Position numbers and translations under genes: made by a program. Under the pieces are notes generated by a model, which did no database searches, was not told where the DNA came from, and saw only the letters and a program-made list of their open reading frames with translations. This document shows, one piece after another, positions 8,818 through 15,928 of a stretch of DNA of 64,000 nt (its first letter is position 1; the number at the start of each line of letters is the position of its first letter). This DNA comes from Bacillota bacterium (GTDB lineage Bacteria > Bacillota > Clostridia > Christensenellales > SZUA-584): positions 3,530-67,529 of the forward strand of contig JAEYOE010000007.1 of NCBI GenBank assembly GCA_023412005.1, read 5' to 3'.

Positions 8818-9306
8818 TTAAACCAGTGTCTTCAAGAATATCAGTGTGTCGCGATAGTGCCCGTCCTTATCTCGATAGCCGCCTGTCACCGTGCCGAGCA
8901 CCTTAAACCCGAGCTTTAAATAAAGTGCAATTGCCGCCGTGTTGCTTGCCACCACCGCGTTAAACTGTAACCCTCGAAAGCCGTTCGCCTTCGCGCGCTC
9001 AAGGCAGTCTTCCACCAGCAGCCGCCCGATGCCCTGCCCCCGTAAGCCTTGCTTTACCGCATACGATGCGTTAGCTATGTGCGCGCAGCGCCCGATGTTA
9101 TTCGGATGCAGAATGTATACGCCGACCACCTCTGTGCCCTTCATCGCGCAAACCGTTGCCGTCTGCTCACCGAACATCGCCCACGCTTCGGCCTCGCTCA
9201 ACAGCTGATCTCCGGGAAAGCTGTCTCCCGCCGCCACCACATCGTTCCACACCGCCGTAGCCTGCGGCAAATCGTTCTTTTCAATAGGCCGTAATATTAT
9301 ATTCAT
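8818..9306 (-). CDS. GNAT family N-acetyltransferase
   Basis: 162 residues with the complete Gcn5-related acetyltransferase fold: acetyl-CoA loop motif GLRGQGIGRLLVEDCLERAK near residue 89-108, then AIALYLKLGFKVLGT in motif B. It lies 5 bases after the VOC gene on the same strand, probably one transcript. The substrate cannot be told; the family includes ribosomal protein, polyamine and antibiotic acetylases. Confidence 0.9.
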   Translation of the reverse strand: MNIILRPIEKNDLPQATAVWNDVVAAGDSFPGDQLLSEAEAWAMFGEQTATVCAMKGTEVVGVYILHPNNIGRCAHIANASYAVKQGLRGQGIGRLLVEDCLERAKANGFRGLQFNAVVASNTAAIALYLKLGFKVLGTVTGGYRDKDGHYRDTLIFLKTLV

Positions 9307-9311
9307 TCGCT

Positions 9312-9665
9312 TTATATCCTTTGCACAAACTGCACAAGCAGCCCATCCGGGTCCTGCACATAAAAGTATTTAATTGACGGGTTGGGCGTAAACGGCCCGC
9401 TGTAAACCGGGATGCCCTTTTCTTTTAAGAATGCGATTTTCTGATCGACATCATCCACCATCATACCCACCGAAATACCGCTGCCCGAAAAAATGCCCTG
9501 ATTGGCAACCAACTCAAGCTTCGTTTCACCGTCGCCCAAAAAAGCAATTTCAGCCCCGGTGGGGCTTTTAAATCGCCTGTCAACGTAAATGCCGACAATC
9601 TCCTCATAAAATTGAACGGACGCGTTCAAATCCTTCACATGTACCGTACACCAGCAAAAGCTCAT
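9312..9665 (-). CDS. VOC superfamily protein (glyoxalase/bleomycin-resistance fold)
   Basis: 117 residues with the two beta-alpha-beta-beta-beta modules of the vicinal oxygen chelate fold: VHVKDLNASVQFYEEIVG at the start and YFYVQDPDGLLVQFVQR at the end. Possible metal ligands are His9, Glu54 or nearby, and the Asp/Gln residues of the last strand. Proteins of this size may be metal-dependent enzymes or drug-binding proteins; function is not determined. The start follows GGGAGGGC. Likely co-transcribed with the GNAT gene. Confidence 0.85.
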   Translation of the reverse strand: MSFCWCTVHVKDLNASVQFYEEIVGIYVDRRFKSPTGAEIAFLGDGETKLELVANQGIFSGSGISVGMMVDDVDQKIAFLKEKGIPVYSGPFTPNPSIKYFYVQDPDGLLVQFVQRI

Positions 9666-9738
9666 ATTAATGCCCTCCCTCTTGATATCAGCATTCTACC
9701 ACTCAATTTTTTCGGGCTCAAATATTTTTTAGTAATAC

Positions 9739-9786
9739 TTGACATATATCACGGCGTGATGTAGTATTAATATATCACATCGTGAT
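9739..9786 (+). promoter_or_regulatory. padR promoter with two ATCAC-N3-GTGAT operators
   Basis: TTGACA (9739-9744), 17 bases, TAGTAT (9762-9767). The inverted repeat ATCAC-ggc-GTGAT lies in the spacer (9748-9760) and a second ATCAC-atc-GTGAT lies at 9774-9786, centre to centre 26 bases. A further GTGTGATG half-site follows near 9795. The layout implies repression by the PadR protein encoded just downstream. Confidence 0.7.
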
Positions 9787-9815
9787 GCATTTAGGTGTGA
9801 TGCAGGAGGTGTCTG

Positions 9816-10133
9816 ATGAATATTCAAAAAGCACGCAGCCGGTACATCCCGATGAGCGAAACCATGCTGTATATACTGCTTTCGCTGCGCGAGGAACGCC
9901 ACGGCTACGGCATTATGCAGCACGTTAAAGAGCTGACAGGCGGACGCATTGTGCTCGGCGCGGGAACGATTTATCAAAGCATCGGTAAGCTGGAGCCTGA
10001 CGGCCTGATTGAGGCGAAACGCGAAGAAGACCGAAAAAAGTATTATCTCATTACGCCGCTTGGAAACAGCATACTGCGCGAAGAGGCAGCGCGAATCAAA
10101 GAAGTTTATCACCATTTGGAGGAACTGCTATGA
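9816..10133 (+). CDS. PadR family transcriptional regulator
   Basis: A 105-residue winged-helix repressor of the short PadR class. The core reads ILLSLREERHGYGIMQHVKELTGG, then AGTIYQSIGKLEPDGLI and the wing KKYYLITPLG. The ATG follows GCAGGAGG. It overlaps the DUF2812 gene by 4 bases (ATGA). PadR-DUF2812 pairs are a common arrangement in Firmicutes and usually form an autoregulated unit responding to membrane or antibiotic stress. The promoter carries a repeated inverted operator, consistent with autoregulation. Confidence 0.93.
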   Translation: MNIQKARSRYIPMSETMLYILLSLREERHGYGIMQHVKELTGGRIVLGAGTIYQSIGKLEPDGLIEAKREEDRKKYYLITPLGNSILREEAARIKEVYHHLEELL

Positions 10134-10654
10134 AAACAAAAATGTTTTGGCTGACCGCATTTCGTTATGTGGTACCGGCCGACTATGAACAATGGTTTGA
10201 GCAGCTTGCGCTTAATGGTTGGCATCCGGTTAAGGTGGGCCAGTGGAGCAGCCTCGCGATGCGGTTTGAACAAGGTGAGCCAAAAAAATACCGTTATGTG
10301 GCGGATATGCAGCCGTTCCCTAAAAAGGAATATATGCAGACGTACGAGGACTTCGGCTGGGAATTTGTCGGGCAAATGGCCAGCATGATGGTTTGGCGGC
10401 GCGAGTATGAAAACGAGCGCCCCGAATCGTTCAGTGATGCGCCCAGCCGCAAAGAGCGCAACAAGCGCTTCATTGGTGCCGCTGCCGTTTCGTTCATATT
10501 GTTTCTGGTCGGCACACTGGCAAGCCTCGGCGCGTTTATCTTTACAAACACCGAGAATCATCTTGATTTTGGCATCATGTCCGCGTTTCTGTTTGTGCTT
10601 ACTGTTCTAATGGGCGCGGCGCTGCTTAAAATGCGAAAAGGCATCGATAAGTAA
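10130..10654 (+). CDS. DUF2812 domain protein (PadR partner)
   Basis: 174 residues. The N-terminal half matches the DUF2812 pattern: an aromatic-rich segment with EQWFEQLALNGWHPVKV and YRYVADMQPFPKKEYMQTYEDFGWEFVG. The C-terminal half carries two membrane helices (about residues 115-140 and 147-168), so the DUF domain faces the cytoplasm. Its start overlaps the PadR stop. The molecular role is unknown; the link with PadR suggests a sensor or effector of the same stress response. Confidence 0.88.
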   Translation: MKTKMFWLTAFRYVVPADYEQWFEQLALNGWHPVKVGQWSSLAMRFEQGEPKKYRYVADMQPFPKKEYMQTYEDFGWEFVGQMASMMVWRREYENERPESFSDAPSRKERNKRFIGAAAVSFILFLVGTLASLGAFIFTNTENHLDFGIMSAFLFVLTVLMGAALLKMRKGIDK

Positions 10655-10677
10655 GCCGTTTTTTACGAAGTCATCAT

Positions 10678-10704
10678 AAGCCTTCTCTTTCAAGGGGAAG
10701 GCTT
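10678..10704 (+). terminator. Hairpin AAGCCTTC...GAAGGCTT between convergent genes
   Basis: An 8-pair stem followed by only a short T stretch. The same palindromic type (CCTTCTC-loop-GAGAAGG) recurs at about 24409, 34198 and 38240, so it may be a small dispersed repeat serving as a terminator. Confidence 0.45.
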
Positions 10705-10718
10705 TATGGTAAAAATGA

Positions 10719-11075
10719 TCAGCCGCCGAGTACGGCTTCCCATTCCTCTTGCTTAAACCCCACGAGAACTTTATCTCCCGCAAGCAGTATGGGCCGCTTC
10801 ACCAGCATGCCGTCCGTCGCTAGCAGCGCTATTTTCTCATTGTCGTTCATGTCATCGAGCTTCTCAGAAAGAGAGAGCGCACGGTATTGAATGCCGCTCG
10901 TATTGAAAAAGCGGCGCAGCGGTAAACCGCTTTTTTCAGCCCACTCTCTCAGCTCATCTTCATTGGGATTCTGTGCTTTTATGTCTCGCGTCTCAAAGGC
11001 CAATCCTCTCTCTTCAAGCCACTTTTGCGCTTTTTTGCATGTGGTGCACCGTGGATAACAAATAAAATTAAACAT
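10719..11075 (-). CDS. ArsC/Spx-family thioredoxin-fold protein
   Basis: 118 residues. The redox motif CTTC (YPRCTTCKKAQKWLEE) near residues 10-13 and the later KRPILLAGDKVLVGF match the ArsC-related family (Spx, MgsR, YffB type). True arsenate reductases and Spx regulators cannot be told apart with certainty here. Proteins of this length with CxxC and the KRPI motif are often annotated as arsenate reductase family proteins of unknown function. No arsenic transport genes lie nearby. The promoter contains a long palindrome at 11095-11120. Confidence 0.85.
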   Translation of the reverse strand: MFNFICYPRCTTCKKAQKWLEERGLAFETRDIKAQNPNEDELREWAEKSGLPLRRFFNTSGIQYRALSLSEKLDDMNDNEKIALLATDGMLVKRPILLAGDKVLVGFKQEEWEAVLGG

Positions 11076-11094
11076 TATTCCCTCCCTCGCCCGA

Positions 11095-11120
11095 TTATGA
11101 TATAATTCATTATATCATAA
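11095..11120. promoter_or_regulatory. Perfect 12-base inverted repeat in the Spx/ArsC-like gene promoter
   Basis: TTATGATATAAT-tc-ATTATATCATAA is perfectly palindromic and contains TATAAT on both strands. It lies about 20 bases before the gene start at 11075 and 100 bases before the hemerythrin gene. It looks like an operator overlapping the -10 element; the regulator is unknown. Confidence 0.55.
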
Positions 11121-11220
11121 CCAAAACTTACAAATAAATTCATGATAAGAATTAAAAACGATAAGATAAATACCTACTGTTACGATAATGTTTATTAACA
11201 TCAAATAAGGAGGCAGCCAA

Positions 11221-11622
11221 ATGGAATGGACACAGGATTTATCGGTTGGGGTAAAACAAATTGACGACCAGCACAAAGAGCTGATATCGCGCATGAACAG
11301 TTTTTTTGATGTAATGAGAAGCGGCAACAAGGAGCAGGAGATATTAAAAATGCTCGATTTTCTCGCGGACTACGTGATAACTCATTTTAGAGATGAAGAA
11401 CAGCTGCAATTAAGCAGCGGCTACCCAAAATATGAGGAGCACCGTCAGCTGCACAAAGAGTTTATTGCGGATGTAACAAAGATGCGTGCCGACCTTGAGA
11501 AGGGCGGCTTCACAGTGGCCACGGGTTCACTGATATCCAGTACGTTGATTGCCTGGCTCACACTCCATATCAGAAAAGCCGATAAAGAAGTCGGCATGTA
11601 TATCCGATCTAAAAACAATTAA
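11221..11622 (+). CDS. Bacteriohemerythrin, first of a tandem pair
   Basis: 133 residues forming a single hemerythrin four-helix bundle that binds O2 (or NO) at a di-iron site. The ligand motifs are all present: DDQHKEL, THFRDEEQLQL, YPKYEEHRQLHKEF and WLTLHIRKADKEVG. In an anaerobe such proteins store, deliver or scavenge oxygen. The gene is followed 14 bases later by a closely similar paralog, each with its own AAGGAGG-type ribosome site, and a shared terminator at 12046. The duplication is recent in appearance but the two proteins have clearly diverged. Confidence 0.95.
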   Translation: MEWTQDLSVGVKQIDDQHKELISRMNSFFDVMRSGNKEQEILKMLDFLADYVITHFRDEEQLQLSSGYPKYEEHRQLHKEFIADVTKMRADLEKGGFTVATGSLISSTLIAWLTLHIRKADKEVGMYIRSKNN

Positions 11623-11636
11623 GGAGGACTTGACAG

Positions 11637-12035
11637 ATGGAATGGACACCGGATTTAAGGGTTGGCGTTGATATGATCGATGAGCAGCACAAAGAGCTGA
11701 TTGCCCGCATGAACTCATTTTTCGATTCGATGAGTCAAAATGACAAGCAGCAAAAGGTGCTGGAAGTGCTTACTTTTCTTGAAGACTACGTGGTTAAGCA
11801 TTTTAGTGAGGAAGAAAAGCTTCAGCTCAGCAGCGGCTACCCTCTTTACAGAGAGCACAAAAAAATGCACACGGGTTTTATCGATGATATTAAAAAGATA
11901 AGAAGCGATATTGAGACAATCGGGTTTACAGTGGCTACAGCGGCTGTTGTGGGCTCAACGCTCGTCTCGTGGCTCACACTGCATATCAAGAAGGTGGACA
12001 AGGTGCTTGGCGCTCATATTATGAGCAAGCAATAG
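11637..12035 (+). CDS. Bacteriohemerythrin, second of a tandem pair
   Basis: 132 residues, same fold and same iron ligands as its neighbour: DEQHKEL, KHFSEEEKLQL, YPLYREHKKMHTGF and WLTLHIKKVDKVLG. It starts with MEWTPDLRVGVDMID, parallel to MEWTQDLSVGVKQID of the first copy, so the pair arose by tandem duplication. Both are probably made from one mRNA ending at the terminator just downstream. Confidence 0.95.
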   Translation: MEWTPDLRVGVDMIDEQHKELIARMNSFFDSMSQNDKQQKVLEVLTFLEDYVVKHFSEEEKLQLSSGYPLYREHKKMHTGFIDDIKKIRSDIETIGFTVATAAVVGSTLVSWLTLHIKKVDKVLGAHIMSKQ

Positions 12036-12045
12036 CCGGATATAC

Positions 12046-12075
12046 AAAAGGAGCGTCGAAGCTCCTTTTTATTTT
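12046..12075. terminator. Rho-independent terminator (bidirectional)
   Basis: AAAAGGAGC, 5-base loop, GCTCCTTTT followed by TATTTTT on the plus strand; the minus strand also ends in a T run. It closes the hemerythrin operon and, from the other side, the 13921-12079 transcript. Confidence 0.9.
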
Positions 12076-12078
12076 TCG

Positions 12079-12374
12079 TCATTTTTCCAGCATCACGCGC
12101 ATTGGTGCGCCGTCGCCATCATCTATGCGCAATGTCATCGCCGTCATGCGGTAAACGCCCGGCTCCGCATGGCTCAAATCCAGCCCCTCTATGATGGATA
12201 TGACCGCGCCGAGTAATATGCGGTGCGTTTCCAGCCCGGGTTGTTTTCAATCGATAAGCCATCAACACCGACAGCACGCATACCTTTATCCACAAGAAAC
12301 TGCGCCGCACAAGGCAATTGGGTCGCCCGGATAATGTGCCATGCCGTGCTTAAGCTCGTGACATCGATGATCAT
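12079..12374 (-). pseudogene. Remnant of a cyclase family protein (kynurenine-formamidase-like), C-terminal part only
   Basis: In one frame, DKGMRAVGVDGLSIENNPG (about 12300-12240) matches the C-terminal part of the metal-dependent cyclase family. After a frameshift near 12235 the match continues as HRILLGAVISIIEGLDLSHAEPGVYR and ends with RVMLEK and TGA at 12079. About 95 codons remain of roughly 210; the N-terminal metal-binding HxGTHxDxP segment is missing. The fragment directly follows the stop of the upstream binding-protein gene. I read it as decay after a deletion, not a working gene. Confidence 0.75.
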
Positions 12375-13921
12375 GATGTCTGAGTTACCAATGGTGATGC
12401 GGCAGGAGCTGCAGGCGTTGAGGCGGCAGGCGATGACGATGATGTGGCAGCAGGCACGGGTGTGGCTGTGCTATCCGGCTGCTGTTCAAGCGGGTTCAGC
12501 AGCTTATTCAGCACATCATCCGTTAACACGTCGCTGATGATATACGTATCCTTCTGATCTTTAACGAGCTCATAAAATTCGTTTAGATTCGCTTCCGTGA
12601 TCATGGTGCTCACCGTGTATGTAAAGGTCTGCCCTGGCGCAATCAATGTGCGTCCCTTTGCCATCTCCACCGCAATATCGAAAGCGGCTGCACCAACGCC
12701 CAAAGGCGCGGGCTGTGCGCAGACAATGAACTCGCCGGGCTGGGCTGTGAACATCACCGGCTGCGGCGTGGGCGTGGGTGTTTCATCTTTCTTTTTCTTT
12801 TTGCCGTCATCCTCGGGCGGCGGTGTCACGTCGATACCGCCGTTTTTCAGCGCGTGCCATTTCTTTATAAAACCGGCTGTCGCGTCTCCGCACATCACCT
12901 TTGGCAGTACACCCTTGGCAACAAATGCATCGAGTATCCCTTCTGCCATTCCTTCTTCGGTAATCACAACATCGGCCTTGCCCTTTTTCAGGAACTCTGT
13001 CATCAGTTCGTTGGCTTTTTTCTTGTCCCAATCGGCATATAGCGGCGCGTTGACCGTCAGCGCTGTATTGGCTGCAATGGCTGAGCCGATAGCCGCCGCA
13101 CGTTGGGCATCCACCGGGCTGTCGGCCTTTCCGAACACCTGCACCACGTTACCCTCTGCCGATTGAGCGGCCGCAAACTGGCCGTAAACAGCACCCCATG
13201 CGGTTTGATCCGCCACAACATTGATGGCGTAGCCGCTGTCAATCGGCGCGTCGAACGCCACGACGGGGATGTTTTCGTTTTGCGCCATCATCGATATCAT
13301 TTTAAAGCTTTCCGCATTGGTAAACCCAACGATGATGACATCCACGCCGTTTTTGATCAGGCTTCTCACATCCTGAAGCTGCTGGTTATAGCTGCCGTTC
13401 GCATTGTAATAATAGGCTTTGAATATCGTTTTGTCCGATTCCACCGCACTCGAAACCTGCTCCATTCTATTAAGAATGAATTCTTGATCCGACGACGATA
13501 TAGATCCCACCGTAACACCGATGCGTATGCCTTCTTCCTCAAACATTGCCTCTGCCATATCCTCATCATTCGAGAACAAGCTCTCATCTGTGCCTGCGAG
13601 GCCGGCGAGTGTGGCATCATCAACGGCTGAATAATCGTATGTGTCTTCGGCGGGCGGCGGCGTGGGGGTGCCCTGTGCCGTCTGTTGCGCTGCAGGTGCG
13701 GTTTTGGGCCCGCCCAATAACAGCACGAGACATATCACACCCACAGCAATCACGCCTGCGGCAATGGCTATCAGCTTTATATATCTCCTGATGAAGGCTT
13801 TGAGGCCAGATTTACGCTTTCTGCGCCTTGAGCCTTGCGGCATCACCATTGAACGAGAAGACCGATGCCCGGGCCTTCCGTGAGCGGCCCGTCCTGTTTT
13901 CATCTGAATCAATTTGCCCAT
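12371..13921 (-). CDS. Membrane-anchored type 1 periplasmic-binding-fold protein
   Basis: 516 residues. A basic N-terminus (about 47 residues, RRRKRK) precedes one membrane helix (IAIAAGVIAVGVICLVLLLG), a Pro/Thr linker, then a sugar-binding-protein fold from about residue 130 to 450. That domain reads IRIGVTVGSISSSDQEF, then VDVIIVGFTNAESF, NIPVVAFDAPID and ADVVITEEGMAEGILDAF. An inserted Lys/Pro-rich segment (KKKKKDETPTPTP) lies near residue 385, and the C-terminus is a Thr/Ser/Ala/Pro tail. No permease or ATPase lies next to it, so it may be a sensor or an orphan receptor. The anchor is a plain helix, not a lipobox. Ligand unknown. Confidence 0.82.
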   Translation of the reverse strand: MGKLIQMKTGRAAHGRPGHRSSRSMVMPQGSRRRKRKSGLKAFIRRYIKLIAIAAGVIAVGVICLVLLLGGPKTAPAAQQTAQGTPTPPPAEDTYDYSAVDDATLAGLAGTDESLFSNDEDMAEAMFEEEGIRIGVTVGSISSSDQEFILNRMEQVSSAVESDKTIFKAYYYNANGSYNQQLQDVRSLIKNGVDVIIVGFTNAESFKMISMMAQNENIPVVAFDAPIDSGYAINVVADQTAWGAVYGQFAAAQSAEGNVVQVFGKADSPVDAQRAAAIGSAIAANTALTVNAPLYADWDKKKANELMTEFLKKGKADVVITEEGMAEGILDAFVAKGVLPKVMCGDATAGFIKKWHALKNGGIDVTPPPEDDGKKKKKDETPTPTPQPVMFTAQPGEFIVCAQPAPLGVGAAAFDIAVEMAKGRTLIAPGQTFTYTVSTMITEANLNEFYELVKDQKDTYIISDVLTDDVLNKLLNPLEQQPDSTATPVPAATSSSSPAASTPAAPAASPLVTQTS

Positions 13922-13943
13922 GTTATTCTCCTGATTTGCGATG

Positions 13944-15506
13944 CTAGTCCCATCTGTCTGCCAGCGCGGTCAGTTCATCTTTCATTCTGGCTGCACGCTC
14001 GCTGTCGGCTCCTTCAATTTTCAGCCGGACGCGCGCCAGCAGTGTGCCAAGATCGCTCTGAGGCACCTCTCTCACCGGCACCTTGCCCGGCGTTTTTACA
14101 AAGCTTTTTGTATCAAACGTGTCAAACAGCGCGGGCACCACGGCATTATAGCCGCGCTTTTGCAGCTCTGAAGCGTAAATACCCGTTACCGTTTCTTCAC
14201 CGTGCATCACAAACACACGATCCACGCTTGCCGGAAAATGGCCGATCCATTCGAGCAGGCCCGCTTGATCCGCATGACCCGAAAAGCCTTCGATATACTC
14301 AACAGTTGCTTTTACCTGTATTTCCTCACCGAACACCTTCACCTTTTTGCTGCCGTCTAATATTGAGCGGCCCAGCGTGCCCACAGCCTGATAACCCACA
14401 AACAGCACAGTGGAATCAGGCCGCCACAGATTGTGCTTCAAATGATGCTTAATGCGGCCTGCGTCGCACATACCGCTCGATGAAATGATGATCTTTTGCT
14501 GAGGGTCAAAGTTAATTTCTTTTGATTCGTCCGCCGTTTGCGCGATACGCAGCGTTTCGAACGAAAAGAACTTGATGCCTTCGGCCTTGAATGCCATGGC
14601 TTCCTCATCGTAATAATCCTTGCTGCTCTCTTCAAATATTTCGGTTGCCGCTATGCCGAGCGGGCTGTCGATGTACACCGGCACCTTTTCAAGCCCCGGC
14701 ACACTGCCTTCCTCGAGCAGCACGCTTAAATCGTACAGCACCTCCTGCGTGCGCCCCACAGCGAATGACGGAATTACGATGTTGCCGCCGCGCGCCAGAG
14801 AGCGAGCCAGCACTTCTTTGAGCTGCGAGCGCGTGTCTTTCACCTTGTCATGCAGTCTGTCACCGTAGGTGCTTTCGGTAAACACAATGTCGGCAGCGTT
14901 TAAATACTGCGGATCCTTGATGATGGGCTTATCCTTGTTGCCGATGTCACCGGAAAAAACGAGCTTGGTCTGTTTGCCGTCTTCCGAAATTGTCAGCTCG
15001 ATGGATGCCGAGCCCAAGAGATGCCCAGCATCAACAAAGCGCATGCCGATATCGTCAAAGGCCTGTTTTTTCTCTTCATAGTTGAGCGGCTTCAAGTTCT
15101 TAACCGCTTTTTTGGCATCCTCCACCGTATACAGCGGCTCCACGGGGCTTTGCCCGGCACGCTGCCGCTTTCTGTTGAGCCACTCCGTTTCCATCTCCTG
15201 AATGTGCCCCGCATCGGGGAACATAATGGAGCACAGCCGCGCGGTGGCCCCTGTGCAATAGATGGGCCCAGAGAACCCCTTCTTTATCAGCAGAGGCAGC
15301 AGCCCTGAATGGTCAATATGCGCATGAGTCAGGAAAACCGCATTGATCTCACGCGCGTCAAAAACAAATCCGTCCTTCACAGGCGCTGTTTTTTCATCGC
15401 GTCCCTGCCGCATGCCGCAGTCGATCAGCACCTTGTGCTGAGCTGTTTCAATCATGGTACAAGACCCGGTAACGCATTTGGCTGCGCCTAAAAATGTGAT
15501 CTGCAT
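13944..15506 (-). CDS. Metallo-beta-lactamase/beta-CASP RNA-processing nuclease family protein
   Basis: 520 residues. The N-terminal MBL domain has FLTHAHIDHSGLLPLL (metal ligands), DAGHLLGSASIEL and the metal Asp in FSGDIGNKDKP. The beta-CASP insert has PSFAVGRTQEVLYDL and the C-terminal part the ligand His in EGFSGHADQAGLLEW. This is the CPSF73/YSH1-like branch, distinct from RNase J which carries other C-terminal domains. It is probably an RNA endo- or exonuclease in the cytoplasm. A TATAAT at 15579-15584 (reverse) could be its own promoter; further upstream lie two terminators and a possible riboswitch. Confidence 0.9.
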   Translation of the reverse strand: MQITFLGAAKCVTGSCTMIETAQHKVLIDCGMRQGRDEKTAPVKDGFVFDAREINAVFLTHAHIDHSGLLPLLIKKGFSGPIYCTGATARLCSIMFPDAGHIQEMETEWLNRKRQRAGQSPVEPLYTVEDAKKAVKNLKPLNYEEKKQAFDDIGMRFVDAGHLLGSASIELTISEDGKQTKLVFSGDIGNKDKPIIKDPQYLNAADIVFTESTYGDRLHDKVKDTRSQLKEVLARSLARGGNIVIPSFAVGRTQEVLYDLSVLLEEGSVPGLEKVPVYIDSPLGIAATEIFEESSKDYYDEEAMAFKAEGIKFFSFETLRIAQTADESKEINFDPQQKIIISSSGMCDAGRIKHHLKHNLWRPDSTVLFVGYQAVGTLGRSILDGSKKVKVFGEEIQVKATVEYIEGFSGHADQAGLLEWIGHFPASVDRVFVMHGEETVTGIYASELQKRGYNAVVPALFDTFDTKSFVKTPGKVPVREVPQSDLGTLLARVRLKIEGADSERAARMKDELTALADRWD

Positions 15507-15594
15507 GAATTGTCCCCCGTCCCCTTGAAGTCAAAATCAAACGGTCGTCCCAAATAGACACGTCATTGTATTACAGCCATTATACAACACCACA

Positions 15595-15632
15595 ATAAAA
15601 AATGCCAGACGAAGCAAAGCTGTCTAGCATTT
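15595..15632 (-). terminator. Rho-independent terminator
   Basis: On the minus strand AAATGCTAGAC pairs with GTCTGGCATTT, followed by TTTATT. It lies upstream of the beta-CASP gene and downstream of the putative leader RNA. Confidence 0.75.
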
Positions 15633-15675
15633 GATAGCTAATATCTTATAAAGCAGCGTTGCTGTGCCTCAAAGC

Positions 15676-15701
15676 AAAAAGCGGAGTCTCCCCCGCTTTT
15701 T
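15676..15701. terminator. Terminator hairpin after the putative leader RNA
   Basis: AAAAAGCGG and CCGCTTTTT form a 9-pair stem ending in a T run on both strands. On the minus strand it is the first terminator after the GEMM-like element and could be its expression platform. GTGCCT (about 15724-15729) and AGGCAC (about 15664-15669) flank it and could extend the stem. Confidence 0.75.
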
Positions 15702-15755
15702 ACTAAATATATAGATCCGAAAAGGCACGTAAGCAAATAAAATACCGACCCGATT

Positions 15756-15838
15756 CTCAAAGCCCGAAACCGCCGCTGCTGCACCGATAGGCTTAGACTT
15801 CACGCTTTGCGCCCTTTGCCTTTCGGCAGAGGTTTGAG
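15756..15838 (-). ncRNA. Candidate cyclic-di-GMP-I (GEMM) riboswitch
   Basis: Read on the minus strand the element begins CTCAAACC and closes with TTTGAG (6-pair outer stem). Inside, a hairpin capped by a GAAA tetraloop (TGCC-GAAA-GGCA) is followed directly by GGGCGCAAAGC, then TCTAAG and a second small hairpin, then CAGC and GGTTT. This order (CAAACC, GNRA hairpin, CGCAAAGC, CUAAG, AGC, closing stem) is that of GEMM-I riboswitches. The second helix is weak and the closing sequence differs from the usual form, so the call is tentative. A strong promoter precedes it and a terminator follows; the nearest gene in the same direction is the beta-CASP nuclease. Confidence 0.5.
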
Positions 15839-15896
15839 TTTCTTTGAATCTTAAGCTTGTCTCTTATGTGAACGTTTGTGCGTTCGATTTGAACGT

Positions 15897-15926
15897 ATTA
15901 TAATGCGGTGACAGCGTGACTGTCAA
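15897..15926 (-). promoter_or_regulatory. Strong sigma-A-type promoter of the leader RNA
   Basis: On the minus strand TTGACA (15921-15926), an 18-base spacer and a perfect TATAAT (15897-15902). Transcription would start near 15890 and read into the GEMM-like element. It sits directly after the stop codon of the gene at 15929. Confidence 0.8.
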
Positions 15927-15928
15927 GC

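Noticed and set aside
8630..8821. 63-codon frame in the sortase-GNAT gap
   Set aside because: No ribosome site, no family, and it overlaps the 3' end of the GNAT gene by only four bases; not enough to call.
12597..13166. 189-codon open frame on the plus strand
   Set aside because: Antisense to the binding-protein gene and its lysine-run insert; no family or ribosome site.
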